A DNA stretch of 64,000 bases from Verrucomicrobiota bacterium. GTDB taxonomy: Bacteria > Verrucomicrobiota > Verrucomicrobiia > Limisphaerales > UBA9464. Below the pieces are notes generated by a model. It ran no database searches. It was not told the DNA's origin and worked only from the letters and a program-made list of their open reading frames with translations. The DNA lies in the NCBI GenBank assembly GCA_016871805.1, contig VHCG01000013.1, positions 1 to 64,000 of the forward strand, written 5' to 3'. Shown piece after piece: positions 10,934 to 20,698 of this stretch. The stretch's first letter is position 1. Every line of letters starts with the position of its first letter. The translations under genes were made by a program, and so were the position numbers.

Positions 10934-11350
10934 GTGAGCGTCAGGGACTTCCTGTGGGTCGGCCTCGGGGGAGGGATCGGGTCGATGGCCCGGTTCGGCG
11001 TGGCCTCCCTTGTGGCCCGATGGCTGGGCGAACGCCTCGGTGAGACCCTGCCCTTTGGAACGATCCTGGTGAACGTCACCGGATGCTTCCTCATCGGCCT
11101 GGTTGCCGGGATCGAGGATCCCAGCCTCGGATGGATCAATCGGCCCTTGGGACGACAGTTCCTCATCGCCGGGTTCTGCGGGGGCTACACAACGTTCTCG
11201 GCCTTCAGCCTCCAGACCCTTCGACTGATCCAGAACAGGTCCTGGACCCTTGCGGTCCTGAACGTCCTGGGCTCCATCCTCCTCTGCATGGCTGCGATCG
11301 CCCTCGGTCACCTGTGCGCCGTGGGGTGGTCCGGGCGCAAGGCCGGATGA
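10934..11350 (+). CDS. crcB: Fluoride efflux transporter CrcB/FluC
   Basis: GGGIGSMARFGV, PFGTILVNVTGCFLIGL, GFCGGYTTFSAFSLQT; probable GTG start. Confidence 0.95.
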   Translation: MSVRDFLWVGLGGGIGSMARFGVASLVARWLGERLGETLPFGTILVNVTGCFLIGLVAGIEDPSLGWINRPLGRQFLIAGFCGGYTTFSAFSLQTLRLIQNRSWTLAVLNVLGSILLCMAAIALGHLCAVGWSGRKAG

Positions 11351-12057
11351 AGGCTTCCGCTCCGAGGCTCGTCCGGGATCGACACGGAGTCCGGTTGGTC
11401 CACCACGGCGTCCTGATCAGCGATCTTCGGACCTCGGTGCGGCCGACCCACGGTCTCTACGACATCCTGGCCGCCGTCGCACGCCTCGCCTCCGAGGACG
11501 CTCCGAGGCACATCGCCCTGCTCGGTTTTGGTGCCGGCGGGATCCTTGCCCCATGGAACGCTCTGGGTTGGACCGGGTGCCTGAACGCGGTCGACACGGA
11601 TCCCGACGCGTACGCGCTGTTTCGTCGGGAATGCCCCCTGTGGCGCGACCAGGTCCGATGGACCCAGGCGGATGCCGTCGAGTGGCTCGTCCGGGAGCGT
11701 CGACGTTTCAGCCTCATCATCGAGGATCTGTCGATCTCCACCGGGAGCGACATTGAGAAGCCCGGAGCCACCTGGAACCGTCTCCCGGGACTCCTCCGTG
11801 ATCGGCTTGCCCCGGAGGGCATTGCGCTCTTCAACCTGCTGAAACCCCAGGGTGGGACCTGGCGCCAGGGTCTCGACGCGGTGGGTGGACGGTTCCCCCG
11901 GAAGCTCCTCGTGCACCTGGAGGACTACGAGAACCGGATCCTCATCGCCGGTCGATCGCTTCCGGAGGCCCGGACTCTGTCGGCAATGATCCGACGTTCG
12001 CTTCGATCCGTGGGCTCTTGTCAGGCCGACCGGTTCCGGCTCGAGACCCTGGGCTGA
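11347..12057 (+). CDS. Spermidine synthase-like SAM-dependent methyltransferase fold protein
   Basis: ALLGFGAGGILAPWNALGWTGCLNAVDTDPDAYALFRR; ATGA overlap with crcB stop. Confidence 0.65.
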   Translation: MKASAPRLVRDRHGVRLVHHGVLISDLRTSVRPTHGLYDILAAVARLASEDAPRHIALLGFGAGGILAPWNALGWTGCLNAVDTDPDAYALFRRECPLWRDQVRWTQADAVEWLVRERRRFSLIIEDLSISTGSDIEKPGATWNRLPGLLRDRLAPEGIALFNLLKPQGGTWRQGLDAVGGRFPRKLLVHLEDYENRILIAGRSLPEARTLSAMIRRSLRSVGSCQADRFRLETLG

Positions 12058-12075
12058 GCCGCGCGGCGGAACAGT

Positions 12076-12567
12076 TCAGACGCAGTACTTTTCGAGCACC
12101 TGCTGCGGGATCGGCATGGGACGTCCCGAGTCCACGCCAACCAGGGTGAATTCGCACCACCCGTCGCAGCAGAGCTTTCCGGGAGTTCCCCGCACGATTT
12201 CGAAGCAGACCCGAACATCGGTCTCGGCCACGGCGTCGACCCAGGTGCGGACCCGGAACGCATCCCCGAGCCTGAGGGCCCGCTTGTACTGGAGGTGGGC
12301 GACCCTGGCGTACCAGGTCAGTCCCTCGGCGAGGAACGCCTCCATCGACATCCCATAGCAGCGGGCCATCTGGTCGTATCGGGCGGCGAGGACATAGTCC
12401 TGATACCGGCTCGCATGCACGTGCCGGTTCATGTCGATGTCGTCGGGACGGACCTGTAGCCCGGTCTCAAAGACGGTCCGGCCCAGGACGATGTCGGTTC
12501 TCCAGTCGCGCACAGTGGCTTCGTTTCCTGGGAGGAAAGCCGATTGCCGGAGCAACGGAAAGACCAC
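12076..12567 (-). CDS. Acyl-CoA thioesterase (4-hydroxybenzoyl-CoA thioesterase/hotdog family)
   Basis: VFETGLQVRPDDIDMNRHVHASRYQDYVLAARYDQM. Confidence 0.88.
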   Translation of the reverse strand: MVFPLLRQSAFLPGNEATVRDWRTDIVLGRTVFETGLQVRPDDIDMNRHVHASRYQDYVLAARYDQMARCYGMSMEAFLAEGLTWYARVAHLQYKRALRLGDAFRVRTWVDAVAETDVRVCFEIVRGTPGKLCCDGWCEFTLVGVDSGRPMPIPQQVLEKYCV

Positions 12568-13565
12568 GGATGCGACCAGAGTGGTTTCGGCACCACCAGC
12601 CTGAAGATCGTTCCACCCGGACCGGTCGCCTCAAGGTCGAGGAGGGCTCCCGCCGCCCGCGCGAGCTGTCGGCTGAGGGCCAGCCCGAGGCCGGAGCCTC
12701 CGACTTTTCCGGTGCGGCCCGGCTGGAACAGGTGGGGCACCAGAGGGATTGGGACTCCGTGGCCCTCGTCGTGGACCCGGAAGACCAGTCCCCGGGGTTC
12801 CTCCACGAATGACAGGACGACGACCCCCGAGCAGGGACTGGCCTCGACTGCATTGGCCACCAGGTTCTCGAGGATGACCAGGACCAGGTTGGCGATGTGG
12901 TTGTCGACGGGCCGGAGCGCTGAGGCCTCACACTCGATCCGAACCCCCTTCTCCGCGGCCATCCGATGGAAGCGACGGCAGAGATGATCGAAGATCTCCG
13001 GGGGTGAAAGCTCGTAGCCCGGCAGATCCGAATCCTCCCGAAGGATGCGGGTCACCTCCTCGATCAGGGACTTCATGCGCCGGGTGGATTCCGCGGCCGC
13101 GAGCCAGTCGGACTCCTGCACCGTCTGCGGACTCCGATTGGCGACGACGTGGTGAAGTCCCATCACAGGATTGCGGAATCCGTGGAGCAGGTGCGCCGTC
13201 AACGTGCCCAGGGCGGCCGTCCGGGCCGCGAATCCCAGCTCTCCCTGGGCGGCACGGAGATCCCGGCGCATTTTCGACAACCGGACGGCGAGGAACGCCA
13301 TCGCCATGGCCAGCAGAATCCCCACCACGATCGCGCCTGAAAGAGTCGGCAGGGAGGAGGGAACTCCTGGGGCCTCAGACCCTGCGACCGGCACCTGACC
13401 CAGCAGCACCCACCCTCCGACCCAGGCAGTTCCTGAGGACTTCCCTGTCCGCTGAAGCCGTTGCTGGCCTCGGCATCGAGACACCCAAGTTGATTTCATC
13501 ACGGGGGTCGCGGCCGAATCTCCCGAGGGGATTGGGCCAGATCGCGACGGTCTTCTCGGATCCAA
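12429..13565 (-). CDS. Sensor histidine kinase
   Basis: H-box LTAHLLHGFRNPVMGL, N-box LVILENLVANAVEAS, G-box GGSGLGLALSRQLARAAGA; one TM segment. Confidence 0.88.
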   Translation of the reverse strand: MDPRRPSRSGPIPSGDSAATPVMKSTWVSRCRGQQRLQRTGKSSGTAWVGGWVLLGQVPVAGSEAPGVPSSLPTLSGAIVVGILLAMAMAFLAVRLSKMRRDLRAAQGELGFAARTAALGTLTAHLLHGFRNPVMGLHHVVANRSPQTVQESDWLAAAESTRRMKSLIEEVTRILREDSDLPGYELSPPEIFDHLCRRFHRMAAEKGVRIECEASALRPVDNHIANLVLVILENLVANAVEASPCSGVVVLSFVEEPRGLVFRVHDEGHGVPIPLVPHLFQPGRTGKVGGSGLGLALSRQLARAAGALLDLEATGPGGTIFRLVVPKPLWSHPWSFRCSGNRLSSQETKPLCATGEPTSSWAGPSLRPGYRSVPTTST

Positions 13566-13663
13566 CGATCCGCTGGGGGTTGGAGGCGCTCACCGGTTCT
13601 CAAGACGAGGAATCCGGCCGGTATCTTACGAACGCCGATCGAGGCAGAGCCCCGGGCTCCTCC

Positions 13664-15217
13664 TCAGAGACGCAGCGGGATCTGGTCGGTTCTCGGCTCC
13701 GAAACGTCCGGGTCCATGGACGGACCCGACGCGGATCTGGAGCCGTCCTTCCACCCTCCCAGACGGTACCGGAGATAGTCCCGGGACACCCCCAGCAGGC
13801 GGGCGGCGGCGGAGACGTTGCCGTGCGTCTGGGCGAGTGCGTGGTGGATCAGACGCAGGATCGCCTCCTCCAGCGAGAATCCCTGGTTCGGGAACCGGAA
13901 CAGGGGATTGAACCAGTCGCCAGGCACCGTGCCGGAGACCGGGACCGGAAGATTCAAAGGCCGGGTCTCCGCGGGACCGGACGGACTCGCCCCCATCAGC
14001 TGGTCGAGGTTCAACGCTTCGCCGTCCTCGAACACGAGCGCTCGTTCCAGTTCATGGGCGAGTTCTCGGACGTTGCCCGGCCAGCCGTAGGCGAGGACCC
14101 GACGCCGGCCCGTTTCCGAAAGCGAGCGGGTTGGAAGCCGATGACGTCGCGAGAGCCGGGCGAGGAGTGCGTCGGCCAGGTGCAGCACGTCGTCGCCCCG
14201 ATTCCTCAGCGGTGGAAGGTGGATGCGATAGAGATCGAGTCGATGATACAGATCCTCCCGGAAGCGTCCCTCGCCGACGAGTTCCTTGAGGTCCCGGTTC
14301 GCGGCCGCGATGACCCGGATATCCACCGGGATGTCCCTATTGCCGCCGAGGCGTCGCACCTTGTGATCCTCCAGCGCCGTCAGGAGTTTCGCCTGAAGGG
14401 GAAGGCTGAGCGAGGCGAGTTCGTCCGGGAACAGGGTCCAGCCGTTGGCTGCTTCAAAGAGGCCCATGCGGGCGCTGCGGGCATCGGTGAACGCCCCGCG
14501 CTCGTGTCCGAACAGCTCCGACTCCGCCAGTCCGTCGGGGATGGCGGCGCAGTTGGCTTCGACCAGGGCCCCCCCGGATCGGGGTCCTTGTCCGTGGATC
14601 CAGCGTGCGACCGTGGTCTTGCCGGTACCGGTCTTGCCCTGAATGACCACGGGTGGCAGGTGGGCTCCGTGGGAATGGAGGCGCTGGTCCGCCACGAGGA
14701 TCCGCTGCAGCTGGGTCTCGAGGGCCGCCAGTGAACCGTCAAAGAAGAAGGAGGTCTCCGGGGAATCCCTACGCCGGTGTTCCGTGATGCGGGCAGCCTG
14801 CTTGTGCTGGCGGGCGCGGGTCATCACCAAGGCCAGGGCCTTGGGCTCGAACGGCTTGGTCAGATAGTCGAGGGCTCCCAACTTCATGGCCTCGACCGCT
14901 CCCGCGACACTACTGTCCCCGGTCATCACCACGGTCTCGGTGTTGGATCCCAGCACGCCCTCACGGAGCAGATCGATTCCACGGCCGTCAGGCAGATTCA
15001 CGTCGATCAGGACGAAGTCGAAGCTCAGGTCCTGCGCCATCTGTCGTGCCCCCCGGATGGAGTCGGCACCGGAGACGTCGGCCCCCAGACGCTCGAGGGA
15101 GGAAGCGATGTGACGGCGCAGCAGGGGTTCATCCTCCACCACGAGGATGCTCAGGCCGGACAGGACGGGGGGTCGCCATGGGACGCCCATCATGGAGGAC
15201 GATTTCGGGCCCAACAA
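13664..15217 (-). CDS. Sigma-54-type response regulator (NtrC family; REC-AAA+-Fis)
   Basis: ILVVEDEPLLRRH REC; GKTGTGKTTVARWIH; SELFGHERGAFTDARSARMGLFEAA; YGWPGNVRELAHELERA; C-terminal HTH. Confidence 0.95.
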   Translation of the reverse strand: MLGPKSSSMMGVPWRPPVLSGLSILVVEDEPLLRRHIASSLERLGADVSGADSIRGARQMAQDLSFDFVLIDVNLPDGRGIDLLREGVLGSNTETVVMTGDSSVAGAVEAMKLGALDYLTKPFEPKALALVMTRARQHKQAARITEHRRRDSPETSFFFDGSLAALETQLQRILVADQRLHSHGAHLPPVVIQGKTGTGKTTVARWIHGQGPRSGGALVEANCAAIPDGLAESELFGHERGAFTDARSARMGLFEAANGWTLFPDELASLSLPLQAKLLTALEDHKVRRLGGNRDIPVDIRVIAAANRDLKELVGEGRFREDLYHRLDLYRIHLPPLRNRGDDVLHLADALLARLSRRHRLPTRSLSETGRRRVLAYGWPGNVRELAHELERALVFEDGEALNLDQLMGASPSGPAETRPLNLPVPVSGTVPGDWFNPLFRFPNQGFSLEEAILRLIHHALAQTHGNVSAAARLLGVSRDYLRYRLGGWKDGSRSASGPSMDPDVSEPRTDQIPLRL

Positions 15218-15260
15218 ATCTGGTTGAGCCCCCGCCGCCGGAAGCAGGGACCCCTGGGGG

Positions 15261-15295
15261 AAAATAAAAACGGCGGCCCCGCCTGGGGCCGCCGT
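15261..15295 (-). terminator. Rho-independent terminator for the downstream-facing MFS transporter gene
   Basis: Minus strand: ACGGCGGCCCC-AGGC-GGGGCCGCCGT followed by TTTTATTTT. Confidence 0.9.
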
Positions 15296-15321
15296 TGTGG
15301 GATCGGAGGGTTTCGATCAGG

Positions 15322-16896
15322 TCAGTGCGCCCCGGAACCTTCGATCGCGACCGGTTTGTAGCCGCCGATTGCCTTGAAGTAGAGGAACAGCAGCAGGTAG
15401 ATGACCGCCATGGTGGCCGGGATGAAGGAGTCGGCCTTCAGGGTCCGGCGATCGCCGGCAATGCTGGCCTCGACCACAGCCTTCTGCTCGGGGGTCTTGG
15501 CCTCGGCGCTTTGGGCTGCGGAGAGCTTGGAACCGTCGAGGCCGTTGACTGGATCGAGGAAGAGGAAGGAGCTCTTCTTTTCGGCCTTGTAGGTTGCGTA
15601 GAGGGCAGGATTGGACCTCTGCAGCTCATCGGCGGCGAAGCGATCCTTGGCGTAACCGAGTCCGGCAGAACCGAGCAGTCCGGCCGACATCATGCCGCAG
15701 CCACCCATGATGGAGATGGCGATGGCACCGGTGCGAGGGAAGCGGTCACTGGTGACGGCCAGCATGGTGGGCCAGAAGAAGGTCTTCCCAAACGCATAGA
15801 CCGAGAGGGCGATCATGGCTCCCACGAAGGTGGTGATGCCGCTGACCATGTTCAGTCCGATGCAGGCGAGGACTGCGCAGATGAACAGCAGTCCGATTGG
15901 CGAGATCTTCAGGCTCTTCTCGATGAAGTGGGCGCAGAACCGGAGCGCGAACATGAACATTGAAGTGTAGACGAACAGGATCTTGCCCTGGCTGGGGCTC
16001 AGGATGTTGCCGGTGATGTTCTGGATCCAACCATCGGTTCCCAGTTCCACCGCGCCGACCAGGGCGTGGGTCACGAGGAGCACGAACAGGAGCCAAGCGC
16101 CGATGGAGAATCCGGTGATGACCGCGACCGCCGCCAGGATCACGCCACCCATCGCATAAGCAGCCACAGCGGGCAGCTGGAGAGCGTTTTGGAAGAACAG
16201 CACAAGAAGGTAGCACGCGACCGCACCGCCGAGGATACCGACGTCCTTGAGCATCTCGCCGAGGCTGAGACCCTTCGCAGACGCCTCCGACTTCGGGAAG
16301 GTCTGACCCATGAAGAGCAGTCCATAAAGGACGGTCGGAACGAGGAACAGGCTGAGCTGCAGCTTCCAGCTCATGGCGTTAGCGCCTTCACCGAGGTACC
16401 AGCCCACCAACCCACCGATCACAAGACCCGCCGGCCAGCTGGCGTGCAGGATGTTCAGGTAATGGGTGCGGTTGTTCGGGAACAGCGTCGCGACGAGCGG
16501 ATTCGCCACGGCTTCAAGCGTTCCGTTGGCGAGGGCGAAGATGAACGTCCCCCAATAGAGATAGTTGTAGGCGACCTCCTGGGCCTGCCCCTTCGAGGCG
16601 GCGAAGGTGACAAACGCCGAGAGGACGTGGAACAGGAAGGCGGCGACGACCAGCTTGCCGTAGCCAATCTTGTCCACCACGACACCACCGATGATGATGC
16701 CGAAGCAGAATCCGGTGAAACCGGCGCCACCGATGTCACCCAGTTGGGCTCCGGTGAAACCAAAATCGGCAGCCCAGTTGGCCAGGATGCCGCCACGGAT
16801 CCCGAAGCCGATTCCCGCAGCCAGAATGGCCATGAAGCCGGCGAAAAGAAGCCGTTTGGCATTGGATGCGATGCCTGCGTTGTTCACGTTACTCAT
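15322..16896 (-). CDS. MFS transporter
   Basis: About 12 hydrophobic segments; [52 protein letters not shown]. Confidence 0.88.
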   Translation of the reverse strand: MSNVNNAGIASNAKRLLFAGFMAILAAGIGFGIRGGILANWAADFGFTGAQLGDIGGAGFTGFCFGIIIGGVVVDKIGYGKLVVAAFLFHVLSAFVTFAASKGQAQEVAYNYLYWGTFIFALANGTLEAVANPLVATLFPNNRTHYLNILHASWPAGLVIGGLVGWYLGEGANAMSWKLQLSLFLVPTVLYGLLFMGQTFPKSEASAKGLSLGEMLKDVGILGGAVACYLLVLFFQNALQLPAVAAYAMGGVILAAVAVITGFSIGAWLLFVLLVTHALVGAVELGTDGWIQNITGNILSPSQGKILFVYTSMFMFALRFCAHFIEKSLKISPIGLLFICAVLACIGLNMVSGITTFVGAMIALSVYAFGKTFFWPTMLAVTSDRFPRTGAIAISIMGGCGMMSAGLLGSAGLGYAKDRFAADELQRSNPALYATYKAEKKSSFLFLDPVNGLDGSKLSAAQSAEAKTPEQKAVVEASIAGDRRTLKADSFIPATMAVIYLLLFLYFKAIGGYKPVAIEGSGAH

Positions 16897-17048
16897 TGTG
16901 GAATTCCCTTGTTGGTTGGAGGTGGAACCCGGGCAGTAAACCCGAATCCGCACGGGACGGTCCACAAAAGGTTTTGATCGAACCCAGTAGTCGGGGGCGA
17001 GTTGGAGGTTGTGCGCGGCGTCCTCTGAGGGTCGACTCGGTGAAGACC

Positions 17049-18443
17049 ATGCAGATCCAGTTCCTCGGCGCGACCCGTACGACCACCGGGTCGATGTACC
17101 TCCTGACCGTGAACGGCCAGCGGATCCTCCTGGAGTGCGGCCTGTTCCAGGGACGACGCGGCGAGTCCATCGAGCGCAACCAGACCTTCCCGTTCGACCC
17201 GCGACAGGTCGATGTCGCCATCCTGAGCCATGCCCACATCGACCACTGCGGCAACCTGCCCAACCTCCACAAGCAGGGCTTCCGGGGGAACATTTACTGC
17301 ACCTTCGCCACGCGGGATCTCGCCGCGATCCTGCTGTCCGACTCGGCCCACATCCAGCAGTCCGACACCGAGTTCCTGAACAAGCGCCGGGCCCGTCGGG
17401 GCGAGCCCCCGGTAGCCCCCCTGTATTCCGTCCACGAAGCGGAACAGGTGGTCCGCCAGTTCGTCGCGGTCGGCTATGAGCGACCCATCCCGGTCGCCGA
17501 CGGTGTCACGGCCACGTTCCTCGATGCCGGCCACATCCTCGGCTCCGCCCAGGTCGTGCTCGACGTCCGGGAGAACGGACGGCGCTTCCGCTACCTGTTC
17601 ACCGGGGATGTCGGACGCGGTGGTGATCCCATCCTGCGCGATCCGCAGCCGGTCGAGGACGTCGACTTTCTCCAGATCGAGAGCACCTATGGCAACCGGC
17701 TCCACGAGGCGCGCGGTGTGGACCCCTGTTCCTTCCAGGACGTGACCGAGACGCTCAAGGAGGGTGGCAAGGTCATCATCCCGGCCTTTGCCGTGGGCCG
17801 GACCCAGCAGATCGTGTACGCCCTCAAGCGCTGCATGGAGGGCGGCCGGATGGCCACCGCACCGGTCTTTGTCGACAGCCCCCTCGCGGTGAACGCCACC
17901 GAGGTCTTCCGTCTGCACCCGGAGTGCTTCAACGAAACCACCTACGAGTTCCTGCTGCACGAGGGCAGCCCGTTCGAGATGGCCAACCTGACCTACATCC
18001 GGAACCTCGAGAACTCCAAGCAGCTGAACGAAAAGCCCGGCCCCATGATCCTCATCAGCGCCTCCGGCATGGCGGAGGCGGGTCGGATCCGACACCACCT
18101 GCGCAATTCGGTCGGGGATCCGAAGAACCTGGTACTCTTCGTCGGCTACTGCGCCGAACACACCCTGGGGGCCCAGCTACTTGCCGGACGCAATCCGGTG
18201 AACATCTTCGGGGAGCCGGTGGAGGTCCGGGCCAGGGTCCGCTCGATGGACGCCCTGTCGGGTCATGCCGACCGCAACGAGCTGCTGGCCCACCTCGACC
18301 ACATCCAGGGATCGGTCCGCAAGGTGTTCGTGGTGCATGGCGAGGAGGACCAGTCCCTCGCGTTTGCCGAGGCCATCCGGACCCGTCGACCCCAGGCCGA
18401 GGTGACCGTCCCCACCCGGGGCCAGATCGAGGAAGTGGCATGA
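17049..18443 (+). CDS. MBL-fold beta-CASP RNA metallo-hydrolase
   Basis: [62 protein letters not shown]. Confidence 0.94.
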   Translation: MQIQFLGATRTTTGSMYLLTVNGQRILLECGLFQGRRGESIERNQTFPFDPRQVDVAILSHAHIDHCGNLPNLHKQGFRGNIYCTFATRDLAAILLSDSAHIQQSDTEFLNKRRARRGEPPVAPLYSVHEAEQVVRQFVAVGYERPIPVADGVTATFLDAGHILGSAQVVLDVRENGRRFRYLFTGDVGRGGDPILRDPQPVEDVDFLQIESTYGNRLHEARGVDPCSFQDVTETLKEGGKVIIPAFAVGRTQQIVYALKRCMEGGRMATAPVFVDSPLAVNATEVFRLHPECFNETTYEFLLHEGSPFEMANLTYIRNLENSKQLNEKPGPMILISASGMAEAGRIRHHLRNSVGDPKNLVLFVGYCAEHTLGAQLLAGRNPVNIFGEPVEVRARVRSMDALSGHADRNELLAHLDHIQGSVRKVFVVHGEEDQSLAFAEAIRTRRPQAEVTVPTRGQIEEVA

Positions 18444-18526
18444 GGGGAGCGATGGGAGATCCTCCGATTCCGGCCGAGTTTTCGGATTCCCTCCGCCTCG
18501 GCCCCCGCTAGCCTGACGGCGCACAG

Positions 18527-19576
18527 ATGAAGCAGAAAGCCTACGCCGCAGCAGGGGTCGACATCGATCTCGGCAACCGGGTTAAGAGCACCCTCCCCCA
18601 GCTCCTCGCCTCCACCCACCGTCCGGAGGTGATGGGCAAGGTCGGCGGTTTCGGAGGTCTGTTCGCCCTCGACACCCGCAAGCACCGCCAGCCCGTCCTG
18701 GTCTCGTCCGTCGACGGCGTCGGCACCAAGCTCAAACTCGCCTTCGCCCTCGATCGCCACGACACGATCGGCGAGGACCTCGTGAACCACTGCGTCAACG
18801 ACATCGCAGTGCTGGGGGCCGAGCCGCTGTTCTTCCTGGACTACCTCGGCACCGGAACGCTCAAGCCGCATGTCTTCACCGAGATCATCCGGGGATTCAC
18901 ACGGGGCTGCGCCGCCAACAACTGCTCGCTGGTCGGTGGCGAGACCGCCCAGATGCCGGGGTTCTACCAGACGGGGGAATACGACGTCAGCGGCACCATC
19001 GTGGGGGTGGTGGAGAAGTCGAAGATGCTGAACGGGCAGAAGTCCGTGAGACGGGGTGACGCCGTGATCGGCATCGCCTCGAGCGGCCTCCACACCAACG
19101 GATACTCCCTGGCCCGCAAGATCTTCTTCGAGACGATGGGTCTGAAGCCCAAGAGCAAGGTGGCGGCGCTGGGCAACACCATTGGCGACGAGATGCTCAA
19201 GGTCCATGTGTCGTACGGACCCCTCGTCCAGTCCCTGCTCAAGCGCTTCAATGCCCGGGCCACCACGATCCGGGCCATCGCCCACATCACGGGCGGCGGA
19301 TTCGTCGACAACATCCCGCGGACCCTCCCGTCGTCGTGCGACGTTGTGATTCGGAAGGGCTCCTGGGATATGCTGCCGATCTTCCAGCTGATCCAGGACA
19401 AGGGTCAGGTCGACGAGGCCGAGCTGTACCAGGTGTTCAACATGGGCATCGGCATGACGCTGACCGTCGCGCCCGAGTCGGTGGACGCCGTCCTCGCTGC
19501 CATCGCCAAGGCGAAGCACCAGGCCTGGCTGATCGGAGAGGTCGTGAAGGGCACTGGCGAGTGCCGGGTGGTCTGA
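18527..19576 (+). CDS. purM: Phosphoribosylformylglycinamidine cyclo-ligase
   Basis: AGVDIDLGNR; VSSVDGVGTKLKLAF; LVGGETAQMPGFYQ. Confidence 0.97.
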   Translation: MKQKAYAAAGVDIDLGNRVKSTLPQLLASTHRPEVMGKVGGFGGLFALDTRKHRQPVLVSSVDGVGTKLKLAFALDRHDTIGEDLVNHCVNDIAVLGAEPLFFLDYLGTGTLKPHVFTEIIRGFTRGCAANNCSLVGGETAQMPGFYQTGEYDVSGTIVGVVEKSKMLNGQKSVRRGDAVIGIASSGLHTNGYSLARKIFFETMGLKPKSKVAALGNTIGDEMLKVHVSYGPLVQSLLKRFNARATTIRAIAHITGGGFVDNIPRTLPSSCDVVIRKGSWDMLPIFQLIQDKGQVDEAELYQVFNMGIGMTLTVAPESVDAVLAAIAKAKHQAWLIGEVVKGTGECRVV

Positions 19577-19651
19577 TCCTTCGACGGGTGAACCCGAGGC
19601 CCGAGGCCTGGGTCAACCCATCGGAGAACCCCACCCGACTCGGCATTCCAC

Positions 19652-19713
19652 CCGGTAGGACTTGAACCGGCGGGTATCGCAGTGCCCTGCGATACTGGGC
19701 GCTCTTGCGCCCA
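19652..19713 (-). repeat. Structured intergenic element, copy 1 of two-hairpin module plus a third hairpin
   Basis: Minus strand TGGGCGC-aaga-GCGCCCA, GTATCGCAG-ggca-CTGCGATAC, CCGGT-tcaagtcct-ACCGG. Confidence 0.7.
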
Positions 19714-19769
19714 CGCACCCAGGCTTCACCCCAAACGAGGCTACTGCGCCCCGTGAGTCCCCCCGAAAC

Positions 19770-20645
19770 TCATCCGGCTGCCTGAGTCTCCGCTCCGGAA
19801 TGACCCAAGGCCGGCTCTCCGGCATCTTTCCTCGCCTCGACGCCCGACTCTGCGGTGCCCGATCCCGGAGCCGGAGCGCCTTGGACTGACACCAGGATCC
19901 GACGCAGCGGCTGGCCCTGGTAGGTGAAGCCACAGGCAATCGTGCCCTCCACCGTCGATCCGGTCGGCGGGGTCTGGCCATCCGGAGTCTGATGGGCCTG
20001 AGGATCGAAGGGATCGCCCGGACGCGCCTCGTAGACGGAAAGACCGATGCGACGGGCGGCGTCGAGACACGCGCCACGGAACTGCCCCAGCTGTTCGACG
20101 ACGGCCGGGATGCCGCTGCGGGAGCCCGCCTGGTAGAGGGCATGGATGTGGTCCAACGTGTGGACGATCACCTGGAGGTGCTCCGTGTGCCCGCGCCGCA
20201 TCTTGTCGATCTCCAGCTTGAGCGCCGCCTTCTCCTGGTCGTTGGTGCGCGAGAGGAACTCCGAGAACGCCTTGGTCTCGGCCGACACCCTCTCGGCGGC
20301 GGCTGTCGAGGTCGCCGCGGTCCGGGTCACGATGTCGTTGATCCCCTGCCATTGTCCGGTCGCCTGTCGGATCTGCTCGGCGACCTCCGACACGGCCGAG
20401 AGCTGCTGCGCGGCGGCCGCGAGATTCGCCTGCTCCCAGAGCTTCACTGCTGCCGAGTGTTCCCGCAGGAACGGGATGAGTCCGATCCAGCAGCCGATGA
20501 CCATGCAGGGGGCGGCGGCCATGATCTCCCAGCGGCTCAGGGGCCAGGTCGCGGTGAGGATGATGAACCCGGCCATGCCCACCAACAGCAGGTCGGCGAG
20601 GACAAACGGCCACACGGTCATCCGGGGGACTTCCTTCTCAGGCAT
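19770..20645 (-). CDS. Membrane-anchored protein with GrpE-like C-terminal domain
   Basis: Two N-terminal TM segments, then helical region; C-terminus GDPFDPQAHQ...GSTVEGTIACGFTYQGQPLRRILVSVQ resembles GrpE beta domain. Confidence 0.65.
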   Translation of the reverse strand: MPEKEVPRMTVWPFVLADLLLVGMAGFIILTATWPLSRWEIMAAAPCMVIGCWIGLIPFLREHSAAVKLWEQANLAAAAQQLSAVSEVAEQIRQATGQWQGINDIVTRTAATSTAAAERVSAETKAFSEFLSRTNDQEKAALKLEIDKMRRGHTEHLQVIVHTLDHIHALYQAGSRSGIPAVVEQLGQFRGACLDAARRIGLSVYEARPGDPFDPQAHQTPDGQTPPTGSTVEGTIACGFTYQGQPLRRILVSVQGAPAPGSGTAESGVEARKDAGEPALGHSGAETQAAG

Positions 20646-20698
20646 GCCTGAGAGCGTATCCGGAAGCCCGCCCCAACGGAAGCTCTCCGCGGAGGGTG

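Noticed and set aside
19652-19735. tRNA gene (GGTTCAAGTCC T-loop-like string on the minus strand)
   Set aside because: The putative T stem GCCGG/CCTAC does not pair and no acceptor/anticodon arms can be folded; reinterpreted as the structured repeat.
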